Assembly: GCA_030611265.1 (NCBI GenBank)
Contig: JAUWQD010000012.1
Coordinates: 1-61,035, forward strand
DNA: 61,035 nt
DNA from: Methanosarcinaceae archaeon
GTDB taxonomy: Archaea > Halobacteriota > Methanosarcinia > Methanosarcinales > Methanosarcinaceae
Direction of reading: 5' to 3'
The notes beneath the pieces were generated by a model, which did no database searches, was not told where the DNA came from, and saw nothing but the letters and a program-made list of their open reading frames with translations. The position numbers were made by a program, and so were the translations under genes. Numbering within the stretch: position 1 is the first letter of the stretch; each line of letters begins with the position of its first letter. Shown piece by piece: positions 36,666 through 44,738 of this stretch.

Positions 36666-37295
36666 ATGCATCCCACACCCAACACCCCGCGCGGGGAAAA
36701 GTACGATAAACTCAAGGTAGACGCGACAAAAGACGCGGAAGTTGACATGGATTACGATTTCTCCAGAGTAAAGGACGACTCCCTCAAGGCGGCGACGAAA
36801 GATATTCTTGAGGAACACCTTTCGGGTAAGAAGTACCTTGATCTGAATGGTGATATTCTGGAAACGCCGGACGTAATGCTCTCTAACTCATGGGGCGGGA
36901 GTGAAGGTTACGTCCTCCTACCAACCAGAAAGCAATCCGCGTTGCAGATATACACAGGTGATTTCATCCCCAATCTTTTGCACGAGTTAGGGCACATGGT
37001 CAAGGGACAGGAGGATAATTCAAGCATGAAAGATGCGATCGCCAATATCGCAATGGAGGCGAAGGTAGAGGCTAACAAGTCGGAACATGCTGAGGCGAGC
37101 CCGAGTCCGGATAAATGGGAAGAAGAAGTGCGCGCGGATCTGACAGGGGTGCATATACGCTGGTTTGCTGGCGCGAATCCAACCGTGACCGAATACGAAA
37201 TGTTGGCCGATGAACCTGCGGACGTGAGTCATCCGCCCGGCAAGTATCGCATTGCCAAGATCGCCGCATATATAGAGAAGTTAGCGTCTAATTAA
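36666..37295 (+). CDS. Zinc metallopeptidase-like protein (HELGH), candidate eCIS effector
   Basis: 209 residues without signal peptide or membrane segment. The zincin motif LLHELGHMVKG lies near residues 107-117, and EEEVRADLTGVH near 154 supplies a likely third ligand of the gluzincin type. The N-terminus is polar and disordered-looking. The gene is visibly richer in G+C than its neighbours (the ccgcgcgggg stretch at its start, for example), suggesting transfer. Peptidases of this general kind are recurrent eCIS payloads. Position 1.7 kb past the baseplate genes makes that an attractive inference, not proof. Confidence 0.65.
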   Translation: MHPTPNTPRGEKYDKLKVDATKDAEVDMDYDFSRVKDDSLKAATKDILEEHLSGKKYLDLNGDILETPDVMLSNSWGGSEGYVLLPTRKQSALQIYTGDFIPNLLHELGHMVKGQEDNSSMKDAIANIAMEAKVEANKSEHAEASPSPDKWEEEVRADLTGVHIRWFAGANPTVTEYEMLADEPADVSHPPGKYRIAKIAAYIEKLASN

Positions 37296-37381
37296 CGACA
37301 AAAGAGTTATTCTTCATTCTCGACAGTGATTGGAAGGGAAATAATAGATTCGCTGAATCAATTTCAATAAATAGTTATATT

Positions 37382-37471
37382 ATGGCTCGATCTTTGAGAA
37401 TTACAGAATATGGCGCTCTTTATCATATAACATCGATGCGGTATTGTGCGGAAAAATCTTCAAAAGCATGA
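37382..37471 (+). pseudogene. REP-associated (Y1/IS200-like) transposase N-terminal scrap
   Basis: The 29-residue frame begins MARSLRITEYGALYHITSMR, the usual N-terminus of REP-associated tyrosine transposases, then ends in unrelated codons. No catalytic HUH or Tyr region follows. The remaining part of 37296-37565 holds nothing else recognisable. Confidence 0.6.
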
Positions 37472-37565
37472 GTTGCACAGAATAATTCAAGTCAGATGTG
37501 TATAATAAACGAATAATAATTACTACCATGATCCCATGGGCGGCAAAACACTTAGGGTCTCAATA

Positions 37566-39665
37566 ATGGAACAAAAAAAGTATCAAAGATCAATATTTCG
37601 CATCTCTTTAATGTTATGCGTAGTTAGTCTGTTATTTGCGTTGATTTTTGGTTCCATATATGTGAATAGTTCGTCCAGAATGCTAGATGATGCAAAAAGC
37701 GATGCAGAAGGTCAAGCAAGGAATGCCGCAAATGAAATTGACATTGAACTTAGCAAATTAATAACTATCTCTGAATCTATTGCAAATGACCTGAATTCTG
37801 GTAAATTAAAGGATGATAAAGTTAATGAACGACTCAGGGTTACACTGGAAGATCATACAAAACTCTGGGGTGTTTCTGTTGCATATAAACCATATGAGTA
37901 TAATTTATCGACACGACTTTACGCCCCTTATTTTATAAGGAATGGGGAAATTCAACGAATTCAAGTTGAAGACAAATACGATTATACTTTACCTGATGGT
38001 GAAAATGGCATCCGAACCAACTGGTACCATCAACCATTGAACGAAGGTCCAACATGGATCGAGCCATATTTCGGATCAGCAGGCCAGACGTTCATGGTAA
38101 ATTACAATGTTCCTTTTAATCGCACCAATGCATCTGGAGAGGAAGTTCTTATTGGAGTTGTCGGAACCGAATATTCGCTGGATGGAATAAGAGATCTGGT
38201 TGGATCAATTGACTTGGGTAATACAGGATATGGATTTATCCTGACAGATAAAGGAACTGTAGTCTCCCATCCAATTCAAGAATACCTTGGGAAAGATGTA
38301 AATAATCTACAGAGAACAGATGAAACTTTGCGGGTAATCACTCAAAATATAACCCACGAAAGGCATAAGGTTATCTTTAATGAGTTCACAGGCCAGAATT
38401 CATGGGTCTTCTACGAATTGATCCCATCAACAAACTGGACATTGGGAGTTGTCTTTGTCGAAGATGAGGTATTTCAGGAAACCAAAACGGTCGAGCGACA
38501 TTTAAGGATCTTATTTGGGATGTCTATAATTGTATTCCTGTTCTTTTTATCTATTCTTGTATCCCAGGCATATAATGGTAGTTCCAACAAATTGTGGCTT
38601 GTTGCGATTATCTTTTCTGTGCTTTGCATTAGTGGTATGTTTTTTGTATGGGATATTGCGCTGGAAAACCCCCCAGATGAAAACAGTCCGGATGTAGAAG
38701 TTTTTGACAGAGTAGGTCTTGAAACGTCCCTACATAAACATCTGGCATCTTATGAAGGTCAGATGATACGTGTTCCAACTGGAGTTTTTCTCCAGTCCCT
38801 GGAATTTACAAGTGCCAATAATGTAATTGTAACCGGTTATATATGGCAGAATTATTCAGACGTTATAATCGATGAAATTTCTCCGGGTTTTATTTTCCCG
38901 GAAGCCGAAAGTGTAGATATTGAAAAGGCTTATAAAGAAAATGATACATTTGGATGGTATTTCAGGGCTGTGTTACGCCAAACATTCGATTATTCAAAAT
39001 ATCCCTTTGACCGGGAAGATGTCTGGATAAGACTTTGGCACAAGGATTTCCACCAAAATGTCATTCTCACTCCTGATATTAATTCTTATGACAGTTTATC
39101 CCCGGAGTCCAAACCAGGTTTAGAAGAGAATTTTGTTCTGGAAGGATGGGGTATTCAAAACACATTTTTCAGTTACAGGAGTAACAGTTATAACTCTAAT
39201 TTCGGGGTAGGTAATTATCAGCAGGAATTCCCTGAACTTTACTACAATGTTGGTCTGAAAAGAGATTTTATAAGTTCGATCATCTCAAGTTTGATCCCAC
39301 TTATTGTGGTGTCATTCCTATTGTTCGCAGTTCTTATGATCTCAACAAAAAATGATAAGAATATTAGTTTTTATGGCTTCAGTTCGGCCATAGTTCTGTC
39401 ATATTGTGCCGCCCTGTTCTTTGTACTTATCGTTTCACATATTTCTCTGAGAGATAAACTGGCTGCTACTGGAGTCATCTATCTTGAGTATTTCTATTTT
39501 GTATTATATTTTGTCCTGCTGTGCGTATCTATCAATTCCATTCTACTTGCTTCTTGTATTGAGAATAAATTTGTCGACTATAAGGATAATTTGATCTTTA
39601 AGCTCCTGTATTGGCCGATCGTACTGGGTATGCTTTTGGTAATTACACTTATCAATTTCTACTAA
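37566..39665 (+). CDS. dCache sensor fused to pentameric ligand-gated channel-like module
   Basis: About 699 residues. A membrane segment at 10-32 is followed by an extracellular dCache domain (40-310: WIEPYFGSAGQTFMVNYNVP, VGVVGTEYSLDG-like, GYGFILTDKGTVVSHP). Two membrane segments follow (317-337, 343-364). A second beta-rich extracellular domain (365-560) has the Pro-loop-like YPFDREDVWIRLW near 476. Four final membrane segments start near 566 (RDFISSIISSLIPLIVVSF), 601, 639 and 677, as in M1-M4 of Cys-loop/Pro-loop channels. There are many N-glycosylation sequons. ATG at 37566 follows AGGGT; an ATG at 37536 lacks a site. A ligand-gated ion channel is inferred. Confidence 0.62.
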   Translation: MEQKKYQRSIFRISLMLCVVSLLFALIFGSIYVNSSSRMLDDAKSDAEGQARNAANEIDIELSKLITISESIANDLNSGKLKDDKVNERLRVTLEDHTKLWGVSVAYKPYEYNLSTRLYAPYFIRNGEIQRIQVEDKYDYTLPDGENGIRTNWYHQPLNEGPTWIEPYFGSAGQTFMVNYNVPFNRTNASGEEVLIGVVGTEYSLDGIRDLVGSIDLGNTGYGFILTDKGTVVSHPIQEYLGKDVNNLQRTDETLRVITQNITHERHKVIFNEFTGQNSWVFYELIPSTNWTLGVVFVEDEVFQETKTVERHLRILFGMSIIVFLFFLSILVSQAYNGSSNKLWLVAIIFSVLCISGMFFVWDIALENPPDENSPDVEVFDRVGLETSLHKHLASYEGQMIRVPTGVFLQSLEFTSANNVIVTGYIWQNYSDVIIDEISPGFIFPEAESVDIEKAYKENDTFGWYFRAVLRQTFDYSKYPFDREDVWIRLWHKDFHQNVILTPDINSYDSLSPESKPGLEENFVLEGWGIQNTFFSYRSNSYNSNFGVGNYQQEFPELYYNVGLKRDFISSIISSLIPLIVVSFLLFAVLMISTKNDKNISFYGFSSAIVLSYCAALFFVLIVSHISLRDKLAATGVIYLEYFYFVLYFVLLCVSINSILLASCIENKFVDYKDNLIFKLLYWPIVLGMLLVITLINFY

Positions 39666-39741
39666 TTTCAAACAAATCGAGTGGTATTACATTCAGGTTT
39701 TCAATCCATAATTTAAAATAAATTCCCAACAATCATTGTGT

Positions 39742-41358
39742 ATGCAAATTCTCATAACTGATATAGTTGATGCCGCAATAATAATCGGTTTCATTGCTTT
39801 GTTTGTTCTATCCGATATTCTTCTTAAGAACCGTCTCAAACTCTCAATTTTCGGTATAGGCGCAGATCTTGCGATCGGTGCTTTTGTTATTCAGATGGCG
39901 GTATTGGCGAATCTATTGACCGGTGAGAATATCGCGGATGTGGCAATCATACAGATAAATATGGCAATATCTCTTGTATTTGCGGGTGTGTGGGTACTGT
40001 GCAGCTGGCTGCCTACAAAGAACACGACGGTTATGACTGCATTTTCATATATTGTCGGCACGGCTGCACTTGCTGCATCAACATGGAATCTTCTGGGTAC
40101 GCATCAGGCAAATACTGTTCCAATAATCACAGTCTCTGCACTTGGTATTGGAGGGATCGGGTTTTTGATAGCCGATTCATTGTATAAGGAGCATACTTCA
40201 CAGAGGTTTGAACATATCACAAGTGATACTACTGCATACGACCTGACAGAAGCCTGTCGAAAAAGCGCGGCTGGTGTGTATTCTATCGACCCTGTGCAGC
40301 CTGCGGTTGATATTATAAGGGGCGCTGTCCGAGACCACGACCATACAACTGCCAGAATTGGTATCCGTTCGATCTCAGGATTCGGTTCAAAGGTCATAAC
40401 AGGATCAAAAGGCACGGTGACGATTGCTAAACATCTTAATTCTCATTTGTATCAGGTCGGAGTATTGGCTATGCTGGAGAAGGAAAGTGTCGTACTTGGT
40501 GAGGTTATCGATGCTATTGGCAATATTGGATATGCCTCCTCGACGAGCGGTAGTGAAACAGCGGCAGTTGAGTGCCTTATTACAATAGATTCAATTTTTG
40601 AGGCTTTGAAGAAACATGCACATGATGAAAAGGCACAGCAAAAGTTAGCGGTAGTAAGCGGCAAGATCGCTTTCGTATCGTCAGGTGCGAAACAGATAGA
40701 TTCGGTGGAAAAAGCGGTCGCGATTCTCAAAAACATAGGTTCGGCTGCAGCTGCGAATTACCATGACGCAGCATTGCTTGAGGTCAAAGGTGCGCTTATG
40801 GAGATTGCAAAACTTTCCGGTGAAAATGAACTTTTTGCATCAACCAAACAGGCTGTGACAGCACTTCGTGATATCGGGCTCAAGTCATCTCAGGAACAGA
40901 GGGAAGGGCAGAAGCCTAGGGCTTTGTGGGAGGTTATATCAGGTATGCGGGAACTTGGGCAGTCACTTGGAAGTTCTGGTATTGAAGATGTGATTGGCGC
41001 GCTTCGTGATATTGGGATCGCAGTTGTGCGGAATCATTCTGAAACAGAGGTTTCAAGGGTTGTGGCAGCTATCGAACATCAGGGTGAGTATGCATCAGAG
41101 AACGGTCTTGATGAAGGCGCATCGGGGGCGGTTGCAGCAATTCTGGAAATATGCGAGACATCGATCAAGGAACAACTTAAGGTGGCAGTGACCTCATCTG
41201 CGGCAGCACTTTCCAGATTGTCAAGGGTCGAGGCGTTGTCTGTCAGTGTCAATGATGCTGTTTTTGAGTTGGGCAAGTATAAGGGCACGGATTCAGAGGG
41301 CGAGATGTATTCCTTTTTTGAGGATGCTTACCAGAGAATGTCCTCGGATCGTAAGTGA
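39742..41358 (+). CDS. Membrane protein with long helical-repeat cytoplasmic domain
   Basis: About 538 residues, not recognised. Five hydrophobic segments fill residues 5-160. The remaining 380 residues are soluble and built of repeated 35-45 residue helical units with recurrent IGNIG, LRDIGL and LRDIGIAV turns, suggesting HEAT-like repeats. It lies 76 nt downstream of the channel-like gene. Its last codons (QRMSSDRK) are duplicated in an imperfect form at 43207. A TTG two codons earlier is an alternative start. Confidence 0.6.
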   Translation: MQILITDIVDAAIIIGFIALFVLSDILLKNRLKLSIFGIGADLAIGAFVIQMAVLANLLTGENIADVAIIQINMAISLVFAGVWVLCSWLPTKNTTVMTAFSYIVGTAALAASTWNLLGTHQANTVPIITVSALGIGGIGFLIADSLYKEHTSQRFEHITSDTTAYDLTEACRKSAAGVYSIDPVQPAVDIIRGAVRDHDHTTARIGIRSISGFGSKVITGSKGTVTIAKHLNSHLYQVGVLAMLEKESVVLGEVIDAIGNIGYASSTSGSETAAVECLITIDSIFEALKKHAHDEKAQQKLAVVSGKIAFVSSGAKQIDSVEKAVAILKNIGSAAAANYHDAALLEVKGALMEIAKLSGENELFASTKQAVTALRDIGLKSSQEQREGQKPRALWEVISGMRELGQSLGSSGIEDVIGALRDIGIAVVRNHSETEVSRVVAAIEHQGEYASENGLDEGASGAVAAILEICETSIKEQLKVAVTSSAAALSRLSRVEALSVSVNDAVFELGKYKGTDSEGEMYSFFEDAYQRMSSDRK

Positions 41359-41373
41359 AAGATGAAGTCGGTA
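41329..41373 (+). repeat. Left direct repeat flanking the ATPase-HEPN gene
   Basis: TACCAGAGAATGTCC and TCGTAAGTGAAA here recur at 43207-43252 in the same orientation, with scattered mismatches over about 45 bp. This copy includes the stop codon of the upstream gene. The pair brackets the GHKL-HEPN gene like an integration duplication. Confidence 0.65.
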
Positions 41374-41479
41374 GAATACGTCTTATGGATTCATGAGTGG
41401 TAGTGTGAAAACAGAAGATGATGAGTAAAGAGCATTGTATTTGTTTAGTTTCAACTGAATGAAAATCACATCAGATATA

Positions 41480-43060
41480 TTATTTACTAAAACTGAGATT
41501 AAACAATTGTTCAAGTACATTCTCGACAACACTGCGATAGCCTTCAATTTGGCGATCATCGATCCCAACAGTAGCCCGTTCATGCACCAATTTGTTGCGA
41601 AGATTGTAATAGTAGCCAATCTTTTTCCACAACTCGCCATCAAAAGTGACATGACTCTGAACCGCCTTATGAACATCATTTCGATTTTTAAATAAGTTGA
41701 GCAATCTAGTATCATTATAGAACTCTCCAGACTCATTGACAAGATATTCCTTGAATGCAATTTCGAGTGCACTATCCAAAAGAATGAGGCATACACGGTT
41801 TTTTTGTTCAAGTTTTCGGTTAAAAATTAAATCAACTGCAATTATACTCTCATAAAGGCCTGTAGTCCATGGCTTTTCTTTTCCAATTGCTTGATTTACC
41901 TGCTTTACTTTTTCAGCATATCGTATCTTTGATTTTGGTAATGGTAGCAGGTAGGACTTCCTTGCATCAGAGAGGTCGGCAATTTCAATATCCCCAATTT
42001 TTCCTGAAGAATACTTGAACACATTTTCTGGCCAACCGCCTTCTTTCTTAGACAAAGTGCGGGAGAGGGATGCATAATATTTTACAACCTGAATAAGCAA
42101 AGTGCGAAGTGCAAGAAACATGTTATGATTGGAGTTTATGCCAGACTTACTGCTATTCCATGGCATTAATTGCGCATCCCCATTAAGTGACACAATAACT
42201 CTGACCAAAGAAACGTCAGGATGTGGCAGTCCAGCTAATCCTGTTGCAAACCCAACATCATAGTTTTTTAGGGCACGTGCAATCAAGCGGTCGTTGCAAT
42301 AAAAATAAACTCCATATTCTCCACTAGCTGGACTGGATTCCCTAGTTAGTCCTGCAAGAATTTCAACTTTTAGGGTTCCACCGTCTCCAGATTTTAAATC
42401 TGCAATATGTTTATGTGGAGGGTAATCCGGTGGGTAAGCCCAATTCTCAAAGTTAAGTGGTTGTAATGTTTCTTGACCAAGAGTGATAATCACTTTGTTA
42501 TCGTGTAAGAATCGTGCATATGTTGCTCGCAGATGTTCTTTGAGATGTGTTAAAGCTTCGTCTGTCAACGTGAACCGAAGTTTTTGCAACTCAACGATCG
42601 TGGTGCCTTCTGTAATATCATCTATTTCGTATAAAGGTAGCTCCCAATCTTCATTCGTAAGCCAGCTTTCATCAAATTCCAGCCGATAGGTTTTATTTGT
42701 CCCATATCGCGTAGTAATTTTTATGTCCTGTGCTAAGGCAACAACTGCTCTCTTAGTCCCTACTCCAAAGATTCCAATGGTCTCACCATCTGGTAGATTG
42801 CTAGTTTGTCCAGGACCAACAATTAAATGGAGCTCCGATTTTTTTACACCACCCGCATTGTCAGAAACCGATATAGTTTGTTGATTCTTTTCAAAATTTA
42901 TATTAATCTCTACTGGACTGCTTTTTCCATTTTTAATCCAGATATCAAGAGCATTATCAATGAGCTCACATATAGAGTGATTCAGGCCGTAATCTGCAAT
43001 TATTGATTTGAAAAGTCTTTTCGAAGGAATAGCATCCACTTGCCCGATTTCTTTTTTCAT
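41480..43060 (-). CDS. GHKL ATPase with C-terminal HEPN-like domain (candidate defence protein)
   Basis: 526 residues. The N-terminal GHKL (Hsp90/MORC/MutL-type) ATPase has the N box CELIDNALD (E32, N36), DNAGG at 67-71 and the G2 box GIFGVGTK at 96-103. A transducer-like region follows to about 300. The C-terminal 130 residues are helical and include YNLRNKLVHERAT, an R-x4-H motif (R488, H493) of the HEPN type. HEPN domains often act as RNases in toxin and antiviral systems; such a role is inferred. AT-rich, on the opposite strand to its neighbours, and bracketed by direct repeats. Confidence 0.68.
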   Translation of the reverse strand: MKKEIGQVDAIPSKRLFKSIIADYGLNHSICELIDNALDIWIKNGKSSPVEININFEKNQQTISVSDNAGGVKKSELHLIVGPGQTSNLPDGETIGIFGVGTKRAVVALAQDIKITTRYGTNKTYRLEFDESWLTNEDWELPLYEIDDITEGTTIVELQKLRFTLTDEALTHLKEHLRATYARFLHDNKVIITLGQETLQPLNFENWAYPPDYPPHKHIADLKSGDGGTLKVEILAGLTRESSPASGEYGVYFYCNDRLIARALKNYDVGFATGLAGLPHPDVSLVRVIVSLNGDAQLMPWNSSKSGINSNHNMFLALRTLLIQVVKYYASLSRTLSKKEGGWPENVFKYSSGKIGDIEIADLSDARKSYLLPLPKSKIRYAEKVKQVNQAIGKEKPWTTGLYESIIAVDLIFNRKLEQKNRVCLILLDSALEIAFKEYLVNESGEFYNDTRLLNLFKNRNDVHKAVQSHVTFDGELWKKIGYYYNLRNKLVHERATVGIDDRQIEGYRSVVENVLEQLFNLSFSK

Positions 43061-43206
43061 TAAGCCCCCTCCAAATTTTTGTGTATAGTATTTTCAAAAT
43101 ATTCGATTTTAATAATTGCTCACGGTTGTGTACATAATATTTATGTTTGTTTTATAATTTTTATTTAATTTGTATAGATATAAAACTATCTATGAGTGTT
43201 TTAATT

Positions 43207-43252
43207 TACCAGAGAATGTCCCCGGGTCGTAAGTGAAAAATTAAGGTCGGTA
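43207..43252 (+). repeat. Right direct repeat flanking the ATPase-HEPN gene
   Basis: Imperfect second copy of 41329-41373. It restores the 3'-end sequence of the 538-residue protein gene without its body, about 80 nt upstream of ftr. Confidence 0.65.
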
Positions 43253-43299
43253 CATTTCGAAGAATATATGTATTGCAATTGTGTTGTATCTGTACTGTA

Positions 43300-43314
43300 A
43301 TACATATAAAAATA
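43300..43314 (+). promoter_or_regulatory. Probable TATA box of ftr
   Basis: ATACATATAAAAATA lies about 25 nt upstream of the ftr TTG start, with AGGAGAAGGG between. The leader would be very short. Assigned by eye. Confidence 0.45.
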
Positions 43315-43333
43315 TTCAGGAGAAGGGATTTTT

Positions 43334-44227
43334 TTGGAACTTAATGGAGTAGAGATAGAAAATACATATGCAGAAGCGTTCCCTATTAAAGTGGCACGGG
43401 TATTGATCACAGCAGCAACAAAGCACTGGGCACAAGTGGCTGCACAGGAAGCAACAGGATTTGGTACGTCAGTTATCATGTGTCCTGCAGAAGCTGGTAT
43501 TGAGAAGTTCGTAAGTGGCGATGAGACACCTGACGGCAGACCCGGTGTGTATATCCAGATATGCACGTTCGGATACAAAAAACTCGAACAACAGGTACTT
43601 GAGCGTGTTGGACAGTGCATTTTGACCGCACCCACAACCGCTGTGTTCAATGGTCTTCCTGATGCTGAGAAGCAGTTTGACACCGGTTTCAAACTCAAGT
43701 TCTTTGCTGATGGTACAGAGACTGAGACAGAGATCGCAGGCAGGAAGATGCACGTAATTCCTATGATGGAAGGCAACTTTTTGGTTGAGAACTCAATCGG
43801 AGCAGTTGATGGTGTGGCAGGCGGTAACTTCTTTATGCTCGCAGACAGCCAGATGAGCGGTCTTACAGCAGCAGAGGTTGCAGTTGCAGCGATTCAGGAA
43901 CTTGAAGGTTCAATCACACCGTTCCCTGGTGGAATTGTTTCAAGCGGTTCAAAGCCGGGTGCTAACAAGTACAAGTTCTTGAAGGCAACCGCGAATGAGA
44001 AATTCTGCCCATCGATCAAGGATAAGATCGAAGGTACCGAGATCCCTGCTGATGTCAATGCAGTGTATGAGATCGTTATCAATGGTATAAGCGTTGATGC
44101 TATCGGAAAGGCAACAGCAGCAGGTATCAAGGCAGCAGTGACTATTCCTGGTGTGAAGTCGATCACAGCAGGAAACTATGGCGGAACTCTTGGACCACAT
44201 AAGTTTAATTTACACGACCTTTTGTAA
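43334..44227 (+). CDS. ftr: Formylmethanofuran:tetrahydromethanopterin formyltransferase
   Basis: 297-residue cytoplasmic Ftr, which moves the formyl group from formylmethanofuran to tetrahydromethano/sarcinopterin in the C1 pathway of methanogenesis. Hallmarks are MELNGVEIENTYAEAFPIK at the start, ATGFGTSVIMCPAEAGIE near residue 40, and PFPGGIVSSGSKPGANKYKF near 196. The length is normal and complete. The start is TTG preceded by AGGAGAAGGG. A hairpin with a T tract overlaps its stop codon. It stands as a single-gene unit. Confidence 0.96.
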   Translation: MELNGVEIENTYAEAFPIKVARVLITAATKHWAQVAAQEATGFGTSVIMCPAEAGIEKFVSGDETPDGRPGVYIQICTFGYKKLEQQVLERVGQCILTAPTTAVFNGLPDAEKQFDTGFKLKFFADGTETETEIAGRKMHVIPMMEGNFLVENSIGAVDGVAGGNFFMLADSQMSGLTAAEVAVAAIQELEGSITPFPGGIVSSGSKPGANKYKFLKATANEKFCPSIKDKIEGTEIPADVNAVYEIVINGISVDAIGKATAAGIKAAVTIPGVKSITAGNYGGTLGPHKFNLHDLL

Positions 44228-44250
44228 GGTCGTTTTTTTCTTTTTTTTTT
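44214..44250 (+). terminator. Intrinsic terminator of ftr
   Basis: ACGACCTT/AAGGTCGT forms an 8-bp stem around a 4-nt loop that includes the ftr stop, followed by a long T-rich tract. Confidence 0.75.
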
Positions 44251-44738
44251 GGTTTTATTTATTGTGTTTCAATTTGTTTAGCTGACATGCTGAGTGCATA
44301 AATTTGATTGTTGAGCTGAAATAAAAAACGATGCAACCGCCGCAGGCGGCACGTTTCATAAACACTAATCTGAATAATCGAAATCATCAGTACATATTTT
44401 ATTGGCATTGGCGAGTAGCCTAAATGCGAAACTGAGTGCTGCTATGGTATTTTATCCGGTAGTTTCAGTTGGTTACATTTTGTAACCGACTCACTTCCCT
44501 CTTTATTCAGGCGGAATGGATATGTTGTTGTCAGGAGTGATGGTGTATGTTCTTAGTTTCGTTTTCACGTTTGTTCATATCAAACAAACTAAGAACACTT
44601 ATGTCGATAATTACAACTGTAAAAATGGTATAAGTTATGTGAACGTTAGTAAATAGTTTCTCAGTAATGGCGGGGTGTGCCGCCTGCGGCGGATTGTCCT
44701 GTCCTCAAAAAAAGCAACAAAAAACCCATTTTCAAAAC
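44251..44738. other. Structured intergenic region between ftr and the TraB gene
   Basis: About 490 bp without a gene. Two copies of GCCGCAGGCGGCAC lie in inverted orientation (44339-44352 and 44677-44690). Between them, 44549-44596 forms a hairpin: GTTCTTAGTTTCGTTT pairs with AAACAAACTAAGAAC with one bulge around a 17-nt loop. This could be a MITE-like unit or a structured RNA. Confidence 0.5.
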
